Shown here piece after piece: positions 9,095 through 18,706 of a stretch of DNA of 64,000 bases (position 1 is the first letter of the stretch; the number at the start of each line of letters is the position of its first letter). The position numbers and the translations under genes were made by a program. Origin of the DNA: an uncultured Spirochaetota bacterium (GTDB lineage: Bacteria; Spirochaetota; Spirochaetia; Treponematales; Rectinemataceae). The DNA is taken from the NCBI GenBank assembly GCA_903821875.1, contig CAIJMU010000115.1, positions 33,959-97,958 on the forward strand, given 5' to 3'. Below the pieces are notes generated by a model. It made no database searches, was not told the origin of the DNA, and was given only the letters and a program-made list of their open reading frames with translations.

Positions 9095-11034
9095 CCTCCA
9101 GCCTGGACCTGTACCAATGCTGCGTATCGTCCCGCGAGCTCCATGAGCGAGGCGTGGTCGCCCTCCTCCACGACGCGGCCGCCCTCCAGGACGACAATGC
9201 GGTCGAGGTCTCGGATAGTCGACAGGCGGTGGGCGATGACCACGCTCGTCCGGCCCTTCATGAGGGCGAACATCCTCTCCTGGATGTGCAGTTCCGTGCG
9301 TGCGTCGATGGAGCTCGTCGCCTCGTCGAGGATGAGGAAGCGCGGAGCTGCCAGGAGGGCGCGGGCAAGGCCGACAAGCTGCCGCTCGCCCTGGCTCAGG
9401 TTGCGGCCACCCTCGACCAGGACTGTGTCCAGTCCCTCGGGCAGGCGGGCGACCATGGCGGTTGCGCCTGCACCTTCGAGGGCGCGCCCGATTTCCGCGC
9501 CCTCTGCCTCGGGCCTGCCGTAGACGAGGTTTTCGCGGACTGTTCCAGAAAAAAGCCAGGGGTCCTGGAGGACTACCCCGAAGGCCCTTCGGAGCGAGGC
9601 CTTCCGGTAGCGCCTGATGTCGAGGCCACCGATCAGGATCGAACCGGAGTCGGGTTCGTAGAAGCGCTGGAGGAGACTCGCCATCGTGGTTTTCCCGGCT
9701 CCGGTCCGCCCCACCATGGCCAGGGAGGAGCCTGCGGCTATCCTGAAGGACAGACCTGAGAGTACGGGCCGCCCGGGCAGGTAGGAAAATCCCAGGTCCT
9801 GGAAGGTGATGTCTCCGGGGGCGGCCGAGCTGCGGCCCTCGTCGGGGGCGTCACTGCAAGCCTGGATGAGGGCGCCAGCTGCATCGGTGCTGCTCGCATC
9901 GAGGTCTATGGCATCCGGACTGTCGGGGCTTTCCCTGGGCTCGTCGAGGAGGGAAAAAACGCGCTCGGCCCCGGCGAAGGCAGACATGAGGGTATTCCAG
10001 GTGTTGGCGATCTCGTTGAGCGGGCGGACGAATTGTCTCGACCAGGCCAGGAAGGTAGCGACGAGGCCCACGGAGATCCCGCCGGAAACGGCGATGAAGC
10101 CTCCTGCTACGGCGACCGATGCGTAACCGAGGTTGCCGATGACATTCATGATCGGCATGAGGTAGCCAGTCCAGAGCTGGGCACGCGAACCCACGGCGGA
10201 CAGCCTGCGGTTGGCCTCGTTGAACTGCCCGAGGAGGAGACCTTCACGCCCGTAGGCCTTGACCGCGGCGATACCGGTGATCGCCTCCTCGACGCGCGCG
10301 TTGACCTCGCCCAGGGCCTCCTGCTGCTTCCTGAACAGTCCACGGGTCCGCCTGGTGATCGTGGATGCCAGGAGAAAGACAAGGGGGACGGGCAGGAGGC
10401 TTGCGAGGGTGAGGAGGGGATTGACGCTCAGCATGATGACAAGGGTCGCCAGGACGGCCAGGCCGTTGCACAGGAGCTGTACGCTTGACTGGGCAAGGGT
10501 GACGCTCATGGTATCGACATCGTTCGATACCCGGCTCATGAGGTCCCCGTGGTCCCGGAGGTCGATCGTAGAAAGGGGCAATTGGGTCAAGGTGGTGAAC
10601 AGCGAGCTGCGGAGGCCCCCGACGAGGCGCTGGCTCGCCCCTGCCATGATCCAGCCGGTGGCTGCGGAGGTACAGGCGGCGGCTGCGAAGGCCAGGGCCA
10701 GGGCGAGGACAGGCCAGCCGGGCAGGGTTATGGCTATGCCGTCAGCGGCCGCCGCGACGGTCATCCGGTCGATAGCCCGGCCGATGAGGAGGGGACCGGC
10801 CAGAACCAGGGAGGTCTCCAGTACGGCCAGGAAGGCCACGAGGGCGAGGGGAGCGGCCTCGGCGCGGAAAAGTCCTGCCACGCGCGGCAGGATGGCCTTC
10901 AGGCTGTCGGGCCCTTGCCTGCCTGCGAAGCGGGCCGCTGGTCCTCCAGGCCCTACCCGTGGCGGCCCGGACATGCCGCGGAAGGGCTCCGCCAGTTCCG
11001 CCGGAACGTCACGTGCCGGAGTCGGCTCAGGCAT
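9082..11034 (-). CDS. ABC exporter subunit (TM domain fused to ATPase)
   Basis: The 650-aa protein has an N-terminal extension of about 45 residues, a six-helix exporter domain (about 55-345) and a nucleotide-binding domain (about 410-640). The ATPase shows Walker A GRTGAGKTT near 445, Q-loop V-L-Q-D-P, signature LSQGERQ, Walker B F-L-I-L-D-E-A-T and switch A-H-R-L-S-T. The Ala/Asp-rich linker between the domains is unusually long. It forms a heterodimer with the neighbour whose stop codon overlaps its start by 8 bp. Such pairs export drugs, lipids or peptides. The cargo here cannot be inferred. Confidence 0.9.
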   Translation of the reverse strand: MPEPTPARDVPAELAEPFRGMSGPPRVGPGGPAARFAGRQGPDSLKAILPRVAGLFRAEAAPLALVAFLAVLETSLVLAGPLLIGRAIDRMTVAAAADGIAITLPGWPVLALALAFAAAACTSAATGWIMAGASQRLVGGLRSSLFTTLTQLPLSTIDLRDHGDLMSRVSNDVDTMSVTLAQSSVQLLCNGLAVLATLVIMLSVNPLLTLASLLPVPLVFLLASTITRRTRGLFRKQQEALGEVNARVEEAITGIAAVKAYGREGLLLGQFNEANRRLSAVGSRAQLWTGYLMPIMNVIGNLGYASVAVAGGFIAVSGGISVGLVATFLAWSRQFVRPLNEIANTWNTLMSAFAGAERVFSLLDEPRESPDSPDAIDLDASSTDAAGALIQACSDAPDEGRSSAAPGDITFQDLGFSYLPGRPVLSGLSFRIAAGSSLAMVGRTGAGKTTMASLLQRFYEPDSGSILIGGLDIRRYRKASLRRAFGVVLQDPWLFSGTVRENLVYGRPEAEGAEIGRALEGAGATAMVARLPEGLDTVLVEGGRNLSQGERQLVGLARALLAAPRFLILDEATSSIDARTELHIQERMFALMKGRTSVVIAHRLSTIRDLDRIVVLEGGRVVEEGDHASLMELAGRYAALVQVQAGGLET

Positions 11035-12793
11035 CGAGGGCCTCCCTGCCGAGCTGGGCGCGCACGATGTCGCACCAGAGTTCCGAGCTGGCCAGAAGCT
11101 CGGCGTGCGTGCCGATGCCCGCCACCCGTCCCTCGTCGAGGACCACGATCCGGTCGGCCATGCGCGCCGCAGCGACCCGCTGTGTCACCACCACGGTGGT
11201 GGCGGCAGGACTCATGCCGCGGATCCTGGCAAGTATGATGGATTCGGTGAGGGCGTCGACGGCGCTCGTGGCGTCGTCGAGGACGAGGATGGCTGGACGG
11301 CGGAGGAAGGCGCGGGCCAGGGCCAGACGCTGCCGCTGCCCCCCCGAGAGGTTGATGCCGCCCTGGCCCAGGACGCTGCCGTAGCCCAGGGGAAGGCCGG
11401 CGATGAACTCGTGGGCCTCCGCCAGGCGCGCTGCTGCCTCGATGTCAGCCTCGCTCGCAGCCTCCCGTCCCCAGGCGATATTGCCGCCGACCGTGCCTCC
11501 GAAGAGGAGGCTCCGCTGGGGAACCAGGGCGATGGAAGCCCTGAGGGAAGTGAGCCCGAGGGCGGCAATGTCGCGGCCATCTGCGAGGATCCTGCCCTGC
11601 TGCGGTTCCTGGAAGCGGGGAAGGAGGTTGACGAGGCTCGTCTTGCCCGCCCCTGTCGGCCCGACGATCGCAGTGAGCTTTCCCGCCTCGCAGCTGAAGT
11701 CGAGGTCCTCGAGCGCGGGCCTGCCGTGGCTGCCCGCGTAGGCGAAGGTCACCTGCGAGAAGCGCAGCTCAGGCGCTACCCTGAACGCGGCCCCTTCGCC
11801 TCCTGCCCTTCCAGCTCCCCCGCCCTCCTCCATCCCGGCTCCGGCCTCCAGCACCTCGCGGATCCGGCCCCAGGAGACGCGCGCACGCACAACGAAGGTG
11901 AAGACTCCCTGGATCATGCCCAGGGCGAAGAGGAGCTGCGAAAGGTAGGTCACAAAGGCAATGATCTTCCCGACTGGAATCCGCCCGGAGGAGACCTCGA
12001 AGCCACCGAGCCAGAGTACAGCGACAATGCCGAAATTCACGATGACAGCTCCGAGGGGGCCTATCAGGGCCATCACACGGAGCGCAGAGCTGCTCGCCTT
12101 CGCGAGCTCCGCGTTGGCTTCCGAGAAAAGCGCGGTTTCGCGGTCCTCGCGTCCGTAGGCTTTTACCAGACGGATTCCCGAGAGGAACTCGCGCACCCTG
12201 GCTGTCACGGCGTCGAGGGCTGCCTGCACGCGCCGGAAGCGCCCGAAGCCGATCGAGAGATTGAGAGCGATGACGAGGGCCGCGAGGGGAACGACGACGA
12301 GGAAGACCGGGGCCAGGCGTGGCTCCAGGCGCGCTGCCATGACGATGCTCCCGATCGCGATGATCGGAGCCTTGGCGAAGATTCTCATCATGCCGTTCAC
12401 GAGGGCCTGGACCTGGGTTACATCATTGGTGCAGCGGGTTACCAGGGAGGCTGCGTCAAAGCCCTCGAGGCTCCGGAAATCCATGTGGAGTGTCCGGGCG
12501 AAGAGATCTGAGCGGAGGCGGCTGGCAAAGTCCCAGGACACCCTGCTCGCAATGATGTTCCGCCCGACTGCCCCGACGGCCCCGATCGCCGCTACGAGGA
12601 GCATTGTGGCGCCCAGGGAGATCACCGCAGACAGGTCGCGAGAAGCGATGCCCCGGTCGACTATGGAAGCCATGAGGGTCGGCTGCATGAGATCGCAGAC
12701 CGATTCCACCGAAAGGCAGGCCAGGGCTGCGAGGAAGGGAGGGAGGAAGGTCCGGGCATAACCAGGGAAGGTGGCAGCTTTTGTGCGCTTCAT
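11027..12793 (-). CDS. ABC exporter subunit, partner of the downstream gene
   Basis: The 588-aa protein has six transmembrane helices (about 15-300) and an ATPase domain (about 350-580). Marks are Walker A GPTGAGKTS, Q-loop V-P-Q-R-S, signature LSGGQRQ, Walker B I-L-V-L-D-D-A-T-S-A-V-D and V-T-Q-R-V at the switch position where His is usual. Asp replaces the catalytic Glu after Walker B and Gln replaces the switch His. This subunit therefore probably carries the degenerate ATP site of a heterodimeric exporter. Translation is coupled to the partner through an 8-bp overlap. Confidence 0.9.
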   Translation of the reverse strand: MKRTKAATFPGYARTFLPPFLAALACLSVESVCDLMQPTLMASIVDRGIASRDLSAVISLGATMLLVAAIGAVGAVGRNIIASRVSWDFASRLRSDLFARTLHMDFRSLEGFDAASLVTRCTNDVTQVQALVNGMMRIFAKAPIIAIGSIVMAARLEPRLAPVFLVVVPLAALVIALNLSIGFGRFRRVQAALDAVTARVREFLSGIRLVKAYGREDRETALFSEANAELAKASSSALRVMALIGPLGAVIVNFGIVAVLWLGGFEVSSGRIPVGKIIAFVTYLSQLLFALGMIQGVFTFVVRARVSWGRIREVLEAGAGMEEGGGAGRAGGEGAAFRVAPELRFSQVTFAYAGSHGRPALEDLDFSCEAGKLTAIVGPTGAGKTSLVNLLPRFQEPQQGRILADGRDIAALGLTSLRASIALVPQRSLLFGGTVGGNIAWGREAASEADIEAAARLAEAHEFIAGLPLGYGSVLGQGGINLSGGQRQRLALARAFLRRPAILVLDDATSAVDALTESIILARIRGMSPAATTVVVTQRVAAARMADRIVVLDEGRVAGIGTHAELLASSELWCDIVRAQLGREALDA

Positions 12794-12836
12794 GGGGTGA
12801 GGAAGCCTAGCGCCGATGGAGTCCGCTCTGGAAGGG

Positions 12837-12865
12837 GCGACATGATCGAAGGCCTGCGATATCCT
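12837..12865 (+). promoter_or_regulatory. Candidate promoter of the pseudouridine synthase gene
   Basis: GCGACA (12837-12842) and TATCCT (12860-12865) are 17 bp apart, with the ATG only 8 bp further on. A GGAGG lies inside that gap. The layout resembles the leaderless promoters of the PHP phosphatase and murB genes. Confidence 0.4.
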
Positions 12866-12873
12866 CGGAGGCC

Positions 12874-13575
12874 ATGAAGAGCAGGGGCGGTGCGAGGGGA
12901 GGAGGACGGAGCTCGGTCTCCTTCCTCCACGAGGACAGGGACATCATCGTTGTCGACAAGCCCGAGGGACTTGCGACCATCGCGCCTGCGGGCGGCCGCG
13001 GGAAGAACCTCCTCGACCTCGTGACCGATCGCATCCGCAGGCGTAATCCGAAGGGCCGGGCTGCCGTCGTCCATCGCCTCGACCGCGACACCTCTGGCGT
13101 GATGGTTTTCGCGACCAATGCCCGATCCAAGACAACGCTGATGAACGAGTGGAACAGGCGGGCCGTCGACCGACGCTACCTCGCGCTCGTCGAAGGGGCG
13201 ATGGAGGGGGACTCGGGTATATTGGATTCCTGGCTCGCCGAAGCCGGCCCCTCACGCATGCGTATCGCACAGGCACAGGAACGCGGGGCCCTCCACGCCA
13301 GGGGAAGCTGGTCAAAGGTCGCCGAGGGCAACGGATTCACCCTCCTCGAGGTCGCCCTCGAGACCGGCAGGAAGCACCAGATCCGCATCCAGCTGGCAAG
13401 CATCGGCCACCCCGTCGCGGGTGACCTCCACTACGGTGCGCGCCGCGATCCTGGAGGCAGGCTGATGCTCCATGCCTCGCTGCTGACCCTCGTGCATCCG
13501 GCGACCGACGAGACCCTCCGCTTCGAGAGCCCCGCGCCGCCCGCCTTCCGTGCCGCGCTCAGTACATCCCGGTGA
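12874..13575 (+). CDS. RluA-family RNA pseudouridine synthase
   Basis: The 233-aa enzyme isomerises uridine in rRNA or tRNA. It has the family motif HRLDRDTSG at 67-75, with Asp70 the catalytic residue, the start motif I-I-V-V-D-K-P-E-G-L and the later K-H-Q-I-R-I-Q-L and H-P-V-A-G-D segments. It lacks an N-terminal S4 domain, as short RluA/RluC-like enzymes do. The target uridine is not predictable. Its 3' end overlaps the convergent IPT/transglutaminase gene by 17 bp. Confidence 0.88.
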   Translation: MKSRGGARGGGRSSVSFLHEDRDIIVVDKPEGLATIAPAGGRGKNLLDLVTDRIRRRNPKGRAAVVHRLDRDTSGVMVFATNARSKTTLMNEWNRRAVDRRYLALVEGAMEGDSGILDSWLAEAGPSRMRIAQAQERGALHARGSWSKVAEGNGFTLLEVALETGRKHQIRIQLASIGHPVAGDLHYGARRDPGGRLMLHASLLTLVHPATDETLRFESPAPPAFRAALSTSR

Positions 13576-15244
13576 CCTCGACCTCGCCCCAGAAGGACGA
13601 GTAGGCCTCGATGGCGCCGGCCGATTCCTCATAGCAGTCCTGGTAGGCGATGGGATGCGAGGCCATCGCACGGCGTCCGTTGGCGGCAAGCGGTTTCAGC
13701 TCACCTACACCGCGGGAAAAGGCGAGGTGCCGGTTGTCGAGATTGCCGAAATAGCGGGCGGACTCCTCGAAGGCAGGCTCGAAGCCGCCGGGGCGCGCCC
13801 CCGACGCGAGGATGGGATCCATGGGCACCCAGCCGAAGCCCGGGATGCGGAACTCCACCCAACTATGATGAACAGTCTTCCGCGAGCTGTCGACCAGGAG
13901 TCCGGCCACGGGGATCGCGGGTATCCCGGCTGCCCGGAGGAGGGCCGTTGCGATAAGGCCGTAGTTCCATGAATCCGCAGAGCCTGCGGCGAGGGCCTCG
14001 ACGGGACTCCGCCTGTCGTGCTCCTCGTGCCAGGCGAGTTTCCTGACGAGCCAGTCGTTGATGAGCCGGGCTGCCCTGAGGGGATTCCGCTCGCCCCCGA
14101 TGACCTGGAGCGCCACGGCGACCACGGCGGGCTCGGTTGCGGGAACAAGGCTGTCAGCCCCAGTCCAGGCAGTCTCCAGGGCACCCGGAGTCTCGGGCAT
14201 CCGGATCCGGTCCGGATCGACCCTGGTCTCCACCGAATAGCACTGGACAAGCCAGGTGAGGTTGACTTCCTGGTTCTGGCCTGAACCCAGGTCCCGGAAG
14301 CGGTAGAGAGCCAGACCGCTGAACTCGAGGGAAAAGGGAGCAGGCTCCATCGCGAGGCTGCGTACGACGGTCTGGTTCGGCGATTCGACCGGGATCGGAA
14401 CGCGGAGGAAGAGCTCGTTGGAACCGCTCGCTTCGATGCGGGACAATTCCACGGAATAGGTAACCGAATAGCTTCTCCGGTCGAAGACCCGCTTGCTGCC
14501 CGGCATTTCGGAAACACCAAAAAAGAGACTGTTGGAATCACCCTGGGGACTTTGCACAAAGACCGCCCCGGACACCGCTCCATCGGGAACACGGACCCTG
14601 ATTTCACGGTCGGACCAGAACTCCGTGGAAAGGGACAGATCCGTTCCAGAGATCGTACGCCCGGCAGGTCGTTCGCCGCGCGAGACGGGCGGGTCCTCAG
14701 GCGACCAGGGAAAGCGCACCGAACGGTCTGCACCGGGGATCCCGAAGCCTGTACCGGTCAGGGTAAGGAGGGTGCCGATCTGGCCCCTTTCGCTGGACAG
14801 CGAGGAAAGCCAGGGCCCGGATCCTCCGGAAGCCACCGAAGTGGCGGCAACAGGCAGCCGGGCCTTGTTCATGAAAAGCTTGGGGTTGCTCCTGCCTTTT
14901 GCCGTGTAGACATAGACCAGCCCCGAATCGACCGTGCCCGGAAAGCGGATGGAAATGAGCGTTGGCGACCAGGAGAGATAGGAAGCAGCGGTTGGGGAGA
15001 CACCATCGACTTCGATGCGGGAATCCCCGCGCTGCGTCCCGAAGTTGGCACCGACTATCGATACGACAGCTCCGGGTTCAGCCAAAGAAGGCGTGATTGA
15101 GGAAATGGACGGGCGCGCGAGAATGACCAGTGCGAAGAACCCGCCAGAAGCCATGAGGAGGAGCACAAATATCCAGACAATCCAGGTGCGACGACGCGGC
15201 GACTCCGCTGGATCAGAAGCCTGCCTGGGGATGCCCTTTCTCAT
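13559..15244 (-). CDS. Exported IPT/TIG-domain transglutaminase-like protein
   Basis: The 561-aa protein has a single N-terminal membrane anchor (about 22-44) and then two IPT/TIG immunoglobulin-like domains (about 48-130 and 138-240). A linker leads to a transglutaminase-like domain (about 370-520). Candidate triad residues are in A-D-S-W-N-Y-G (the Cys position appears replaced by Ser/Trp context), V-H-H-S-W-V-E-F and V-P-M-D-P. A clear Cys is not seen at the usual place, so it may be a non-catalytic binding variant. The ATG overlaps the previous stop as ATGA. It is the last gene of the ECF sigma operon, which suggests an envelope-stress or cell-wall role. Confidence 0.72.
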   Translation of the reverse strand: MRKGIPRQASDPAESPRRRTWIVWIFVLLLMASGGFFALVILARPSISSITPSLAEPGAVVSIVGANFGTQRGDSRIEVDGVSPTAASYLSWSPTLISIRFPGTVDSGLVYVYTAKGRSNPKLFMNKARLPVAATSVASGGSGPWLSSLSSERGQIGTLLTLTGTGFGIPGADRSVRFPWSPEDPPVSRGERPAGRTISGTDLSLSTEFWSDREIRVRVPDGAVSGAVFVQSPQGDSNSLFFGVSEMPGSKRVFDRRSYSVTYSVELSRIEASGSNELFLRVPIPVESPNQTVVRSLAMEPAPFSLEFSGLALYRFRDLGSGQNQEVNLTWLVQCYSVETRVDPDRIRMPETPGALETAWTGADSLVPATEPAVVAVALQVIGGERNPLRAARLINDWLVRKLAWHEEHDRRSPVEALAAGSADSWNYGLIATALLRAAGIPAIPVAGLLVDSSRKTVHHSWVEFRIPGFGWVPMDPILASGARPGGFEPAFEESARYFGNLDNRHLAFSRGVGELKPLAANGRRAMASHPIAYQDCYEESAGAIEAYSSFWGEVEVTGMY

Positions 15245-15966
15245 TGACCAGGACCGCTGCCAGGGAGGGAGGACTGGGAGGGAAGGCCTGGCGTCTGACT
15301 GGCTGGTTTCGCAGTGGTGGAGGGCCCCTCTTTTCTTCGCATCGCTGCGGAGGGAAGGGCGAAGCGAGGAGCCTCGAACATGCCAAAGGGAAGGGCTCCC
15401 TCGGCAATGGTGGGAGGCGCACCGAAGCGGTCGATCGCCATCTCGAGCTGGAAAACAGTCGTGCTGTCGGGAAGGAGGCCAAGGGGGTAAAAAAAGGCCC
15501 GCTCGCCAAAAGCCAGACTGAGCGTTTCGGCAGTGGTATGAAGCGAGACGCTGCCATTGCTCTCGGTCTTCCAGACCTGTCCCTGGGCAACGAGGATAAT
15601 GCCCTCTCCACCGTGATCGTAGGGAGTCACCTGAACGACAACTACCAGACCGTCCCGGTTGAGGCGTACCGAGACGGGAACTCCAGAAACTGTAAAGCGG
15701 GAAGCCTGCCGGGACCAGATCGGCCCTGTCGCGGAGGCAGCGGAGCCGGAGACCGTCCCACCTGGGGGGCTTCCACTCGAAGCGCCTCCACCTCCCTGCG
15801 CATTCGCAGGATTGGCAAAGGTCGCGGCAAGGAAGCGCACGACCAAGGCATGGGCACGGAGGAAATCGGGAGGCATGGCTTCCTGGCCAACAGCCATCGC
15901 CACGCACAAGGATGCCAGGGCCATCCCGACAAGCTTCCTGCGTCCAGGGAATGCCCGAGGAATCAT
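15241..15966 (-). CDS. Exported protein of unknown function in the ECF operon
   Basis: The 241-aa protein has a signal peptide (about 1-28, ending near A-V-G-Q-E) and an Ala/Gly/Ser-rich linker (about 55-80). A central beta-rich part (about 85-190) is followed by a Pro/Ser-rich tail. No family is recognised. It overlaps the anti-sigma gene by 4 bp on one side and the IPT/transglutaminase gene by 4 bp on the other, so all three are translationally coupled. The context suggests a periplasmic partner of the transglutaminase-like protein. Confidence 0.7.
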   Translation of the reverse strand: MIPRAFPGRRKLVGMALASLCVAMAVGQEAMPPDFLRAHALVVRFLAATFANPANAQGGGGASSGSPPGGTVSGSAASATGPIWSRQASRFTVSGVPVSVRLNRDGLVVVVQVTPYDHGGEGIILVAQGQVWKTESNGSVSLHTTAETLSLAFGERAFFYPLGLLPDSTTVFQLEMAIDRFGAPPTIAEGALPFGMFEAPRFALPSAAMRRKEGPSTTAKPASQTPGLPSQSSLPGSGPGQ

Positions 15967-16637
15967 CGGCCCGTACCATCCGCTCCCGTCATCAGGAAAT
16001 CGGGGGAGCCAGAGGGAGGAAGCGAGACTGCCTGGCCCATCGGATCTTTAACGATGACCGGCTCGCCACCCAAGGGGAAGGTCGTGCCGACGGGGAGCTC
16101 TATCGTGATGTTCACCGGCGCATTCTGGGTTTCAAGATAGCGGACGAGGGATTCCATGGTCGGAGAGGAGGCGGTTCCTGTGCCGACGGCTGTCGCTGCC
16201 CTGCCACCAGGCGACTGCGCTGCGCTCGCCTGGGGCGCTGCCGCGAGGGCAGCGGAGGGTGCCGAGATGAAAAACCCGGAGGCAAGGCCCCCGGCCAGCA
16301 TGAGGACGACTGCTGCCGCTGCGGCCAGAGGCAGTGGTACGAGGAGGCCCGCAGAAGCTCCGCGTCCCGCCTTCCCCATCGCAGATCCTGGCAGGCTGGC
16401 ATCGAGAAGGCTTCCCAGAGCGGCCCCGATGCGGTCCACCAGTGCGGATTCGCCAGAGCGCAGAGAATCAGCAGTGCCCAGTGATTCGGCATGGAGCCTA
16501 CCGGACAGAAGCTTCCAGGAACCCACCCGATCGCCGCAGGCCTCGCAGCTCGCGACATGCTCGCCTATTCGCTCATTCCATGGCGAGGGAACCTCTCCAT
16601 CCAGATATGCGGAAAGGAGACTGGCTTCAGGACACAT
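15963..16637 (-). CDS. Zinc-finger anti-sigma factor (membrane-anchored)
   Basis: The 224-aa protein starts with a typical zf-HC2 domain: C2-P-E, L-S-A-Y-L-D-G-E and the ligand set His27-x3-Cys31-x2-Cys34. One membrane helix lies near 97-122 (L-L-V-P-L-P-L then A/V/L-rich). About 90 residues follow on the far side, giving it the topology of an anti-sigma that holds its sigma factor at the membrane until a signal comes. It overlaps the ECF sigma gene by 11 bp, the usual pairing. The outer part has no recognised domain. Confidence 0.85.
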   Translation of the reverse strand: MCPEASLLSAYLDGEVPSPWNERIGEHVASCEACGDRVGSWKLLSGRLHAESLGTADSLRSGESALVDRIGAALGSLLDASLPGSAMGKAGRGASAGLLVPLPLAAAAAVVLMLAGGLASGFFISAPSAALAAAPQASAAQSPGGRAATAVGTGTASSPTMESLVRYLETQNAPVNITIELPVGTTFPLGGEPVIVKDPMGQAVSLPPSGSPDFLMTGADGTGR

Positions 16638-17157
16638 CGCGCTTCCCCTCCATCATCACGAGCAGGGCCTCGCGGGCCCTGAACGCGCGAACCTTTACAT
16701 TTCCTTCACTGATACCAAGCACCCTCCCGATCTCGCGGTAGCTCATCTGGCCATACTCCTTCAGGATTATGACGGACTTGAGCTTTTCAGGAAGACGGTC
16801 GAGATACTCGCGCATCTCCTTTCCGGTCTCCTCGCGGATCAGTTCCTTGTCTGCAGGATCAGAGGCTGCCTTCTCGCCCTGCCACCACCGTTCGTAGGCC
16901 CGGACCTCCCTACCCTTCCGCTTGGCAACGTTCAAGGCACCGTTCTTGACGACCCGGATAAGCCAGAACTTCGCGTCGTCGAGCGAGGGAAAGGGAATGC
17001 GTTTTTCTATGAGCCGGATAAAGGCCTCGTGGACGATGTCCTCGGCTGCCTCCTCGGTTCCCGCGATGCGCCAGGCAATCCTCACAAGGAGGGGCGCCAC
17101 CGCGGAATAGAGTTCGCGGAGGTCGCGTTCGCCTGGAGCCTCATCGGGTGAAAACAC
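16627..17157 (-). CDS. ECF-type RNA polymerase sigma factor
   Basis: The protein is about 176 aa if it starts at the GTG at 17157, just after the cysS stop at 17174. The frame is open further into cysS, but that part has no homology. Region 2 shows E-D-I-V-H-E-A-F-I-R-L and F-W-L-I-R-V-V-K-N. Region 4 shows L-P-E-K-L-K-S-V-I-I-L-K-E-Y and then an HTH around Y-R-E-I-G-R-V-L-G-I-S-E-G-N-V-K. It should direct transcription of its own operon and perhaps other envelope genes, released when the downstream anti-sigma is inactivated. No strong SD is seen at the GTG, so the exact start is uncertain. Confidence 0.85.
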   Translation of the reverse strand: MFSPDEAPGERDLRELYSAVAPLLVRIAWRIAGTEEAAEDIVHEAFIRLIEKRIPFPSLDDAKFWLIRVVKNGALNVAKRKGREVRAYERWWQGEKAASDPADKELIREETGKEMREYLDRLPEKLKSVIILKEYGQMSYREIGRVLGISEGNVKVRAFRAREALLVMMEGKRDVS

Positions 17158-17173
17158 TGAAGGGGGCCCCAGG

Positions 17174-18649
17174 TTACGGAGTGGATGCAGTCGTGCCGTC
17201 TTTAGGCGCGAGCTTCCAGGTGCTGCCGGAGGGGCTGTCCGCCAGGACAACTCCCAAGCTGATGATTTCAGCGCGGATCGCATCTGAGGTGGAAAAATCC
17301 TTGGCTTTTTTCGCGACAGCCCGCTTTGCTATGAGGGCTTCGACCCGGGCGGCGAACTCTGGATCGATGGATGCTTCCTTGGGCTTTTCGAGGTCTGCAA
17401 GCCCCAGGGCGAGGATGCGGTCCATGTCAAAGGCAGCAGCGAGGGCCTCAGCCGGAGGGATGGCCGGGTCGCGGAGGAGGCCCCAGAGTTCGGCGAGGGC
17501 ACGGGGCAGGGCCAGGTCCCCGGCGACAGCATCGAGGAAGGCCCCGACCCGGGACGCGGCGGCCGGCCCGAGGTCGGCGACCGCGGGAAGCGCTACAGCG
17601 CCTGCCTTCTGTCTGAGGGAGAGCACGCTGTCGTTCAGCGATTTGCGCGCCGACCTCGCGGAGTCGAGCCCCTCGATGGAAAACTGGAGCTGCGAACGGT
17701 AGTGTGCCCCCAGGCAGAAGAAGCGGTAGTCGAGGGGGTGGTAGCCGGCATCCACGAGGGACTGGAGGGTGAGAAAACCTCCCTTGGACTTTGACATCTT
17801 TCCCTTGACGCCGTCCTTGGACAGAACCAGGAACTCCCCATGAAGCCACCAATTGACCCATTTCTTTCCCGTGGCCGCCTCGGACTGGGCGATCTCGTTG
17901 GTATGGTGTATCGGTACGTGGTCGATGCCACCTGCATGGATGTCGATGCTTTCTCCGAGGTACTTCATGCTCATCGCGGAGCACTCGATGTGCCAGCCAG
18001 GGTAGCCCCGTCCCCAGGGGCTGTCCCAGACGAGGGCCTGCTTCTCGAACTTGCCCTTGGTGAACCAGAGTACGAAATCAGCCGGATTGCGCTTGTTCGC
18101 ATCGACCTCGATGCGCGCCCCCGCCTTGAGCTCATCGAGCTTGAGGAGGGCCAGGTCGCCGTAGCGCGGGAATTTCGAGACGTCGAAATAGAGGTTGCCG
18201 CCGGCGAAGTAGGTGAAGCCACCCGCTTCGATGCGCCCGATGAGGGCAATCATGTCGCTGACATGGTCGGTAGCCTTGCAGACGATGTCCGGCCTTTCGA
18301 TGTTGAGGCGGCCCGTATCGTTGAAGAATGCATCGGTGTAAAAGCGCGCGATGTCCAGGACACCCTGGCCCCGCTCCTCGGCGCTCTTGACCATCTTGTC
18401 CTCGCCGGAGTCGTCGTCGCCGGTGAGGTGGCCGACATCGGTGACATTCATCACGTGCGTTACCGCGTAGCCAGAGCGGCGCAGGGCCCGCACCAGGAGG
18501 TCTTCGAAGATGTAGGTGCGGAGATTCCCGATATGGGCATAGTTGTAGACAGTCGGGCCGCAGCCGTAGAATCCGACCTTCCCGGCCTCGATGGGCTTGA
18601 AGGAATCCACGCTCCGCCCCAGGGTGTTGTAGAGAAAGAAATCCCGCAT
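17174..18649 (-). CDS. cysS: Cysteinyl-tRNA synthetase
   Basis: The 491-aa class I enzyme charges tRNA-Cys. Motifs are Y-G-C-G-P-T-V-Y with zinc ligand Cys30, HIGN at 39-42, the zinc-site W-H-I-E-C and H-H-T-N-E segments, and KMSKS near 285. Length is normal. A GGAGG lies 8 bp before the ATG. Only 16 bp separate its stop from the proposed GTG of the ECF sigma gene, so cysS may feed transcription into that operon. Confidence 0.96.
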   Translation of the reverse strand: MRDFFLYNTLGRSVDSFKPIEAGKVGFYGCGPTVYNYAHIGNLRTYIFEDLLVRALRRSGYAVTHVMNVTDVGHLTGDDDSGEDKMVKSAEERGQGVLDIARFYTDAFFNDTGRLNIERPDIVCKATDHVSDMIALIGRIEAGGFTYFAGGNLYFDVSKFPRYGDLALLKLDELKAGARIEVDANKRNPADFVLWFTKGKFEKQALVWDSPWGRGYPGWHIECSAMSMKYLGESIDIHAGGIDHVPIHHTNEIAQSEAATGKKWVNWWLHGEFLVLSKDGVKGKMSKSKGGFLTLQSLVDAGYHPLDYRFFCLGAHYRSQLQFSIEGLDSARSARKSLNDSVLSLRQKAGAVALPAVADLGPAAASRVGAFLDAVAGDLALPRALAELWGLLRDPAIPPAEALAAAFDMDRILALGLADLEKPKEASIDPEFAARVEALIAKRAVAKKAKDFSTSDAIRAEIISLGVVLADSPSGSTWKLAPKDGTTASTP

Positions 18650-18706
18650 GAATGATCCTCCGGGCCCAGCTTGAATCGACTGCGATTACTCGATGCTCGC
18701 CCACGC

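Noticed and set aside
10259..12511. Very long plus-strand open frame opposite the ABC exporter genes
   Set aside because: High GC keeps antisense frames open. The frame shows no family motif, while both ABC genes on the other strand carry complete ATPase motifs. The same applies to 301-1842 (+), 4236-5687 (-), 3086-4087 (-), 38191-39309 (-) and 40140-41804 (+).
15245..15979. N-terminal extension of the IPT/transglutaminase protein by 245 codons
   Set aside because: It would overlap the preceding exported-protein gene completely. The ATGA overlap and the membrane anchor right after ATG 15244 set the start there.
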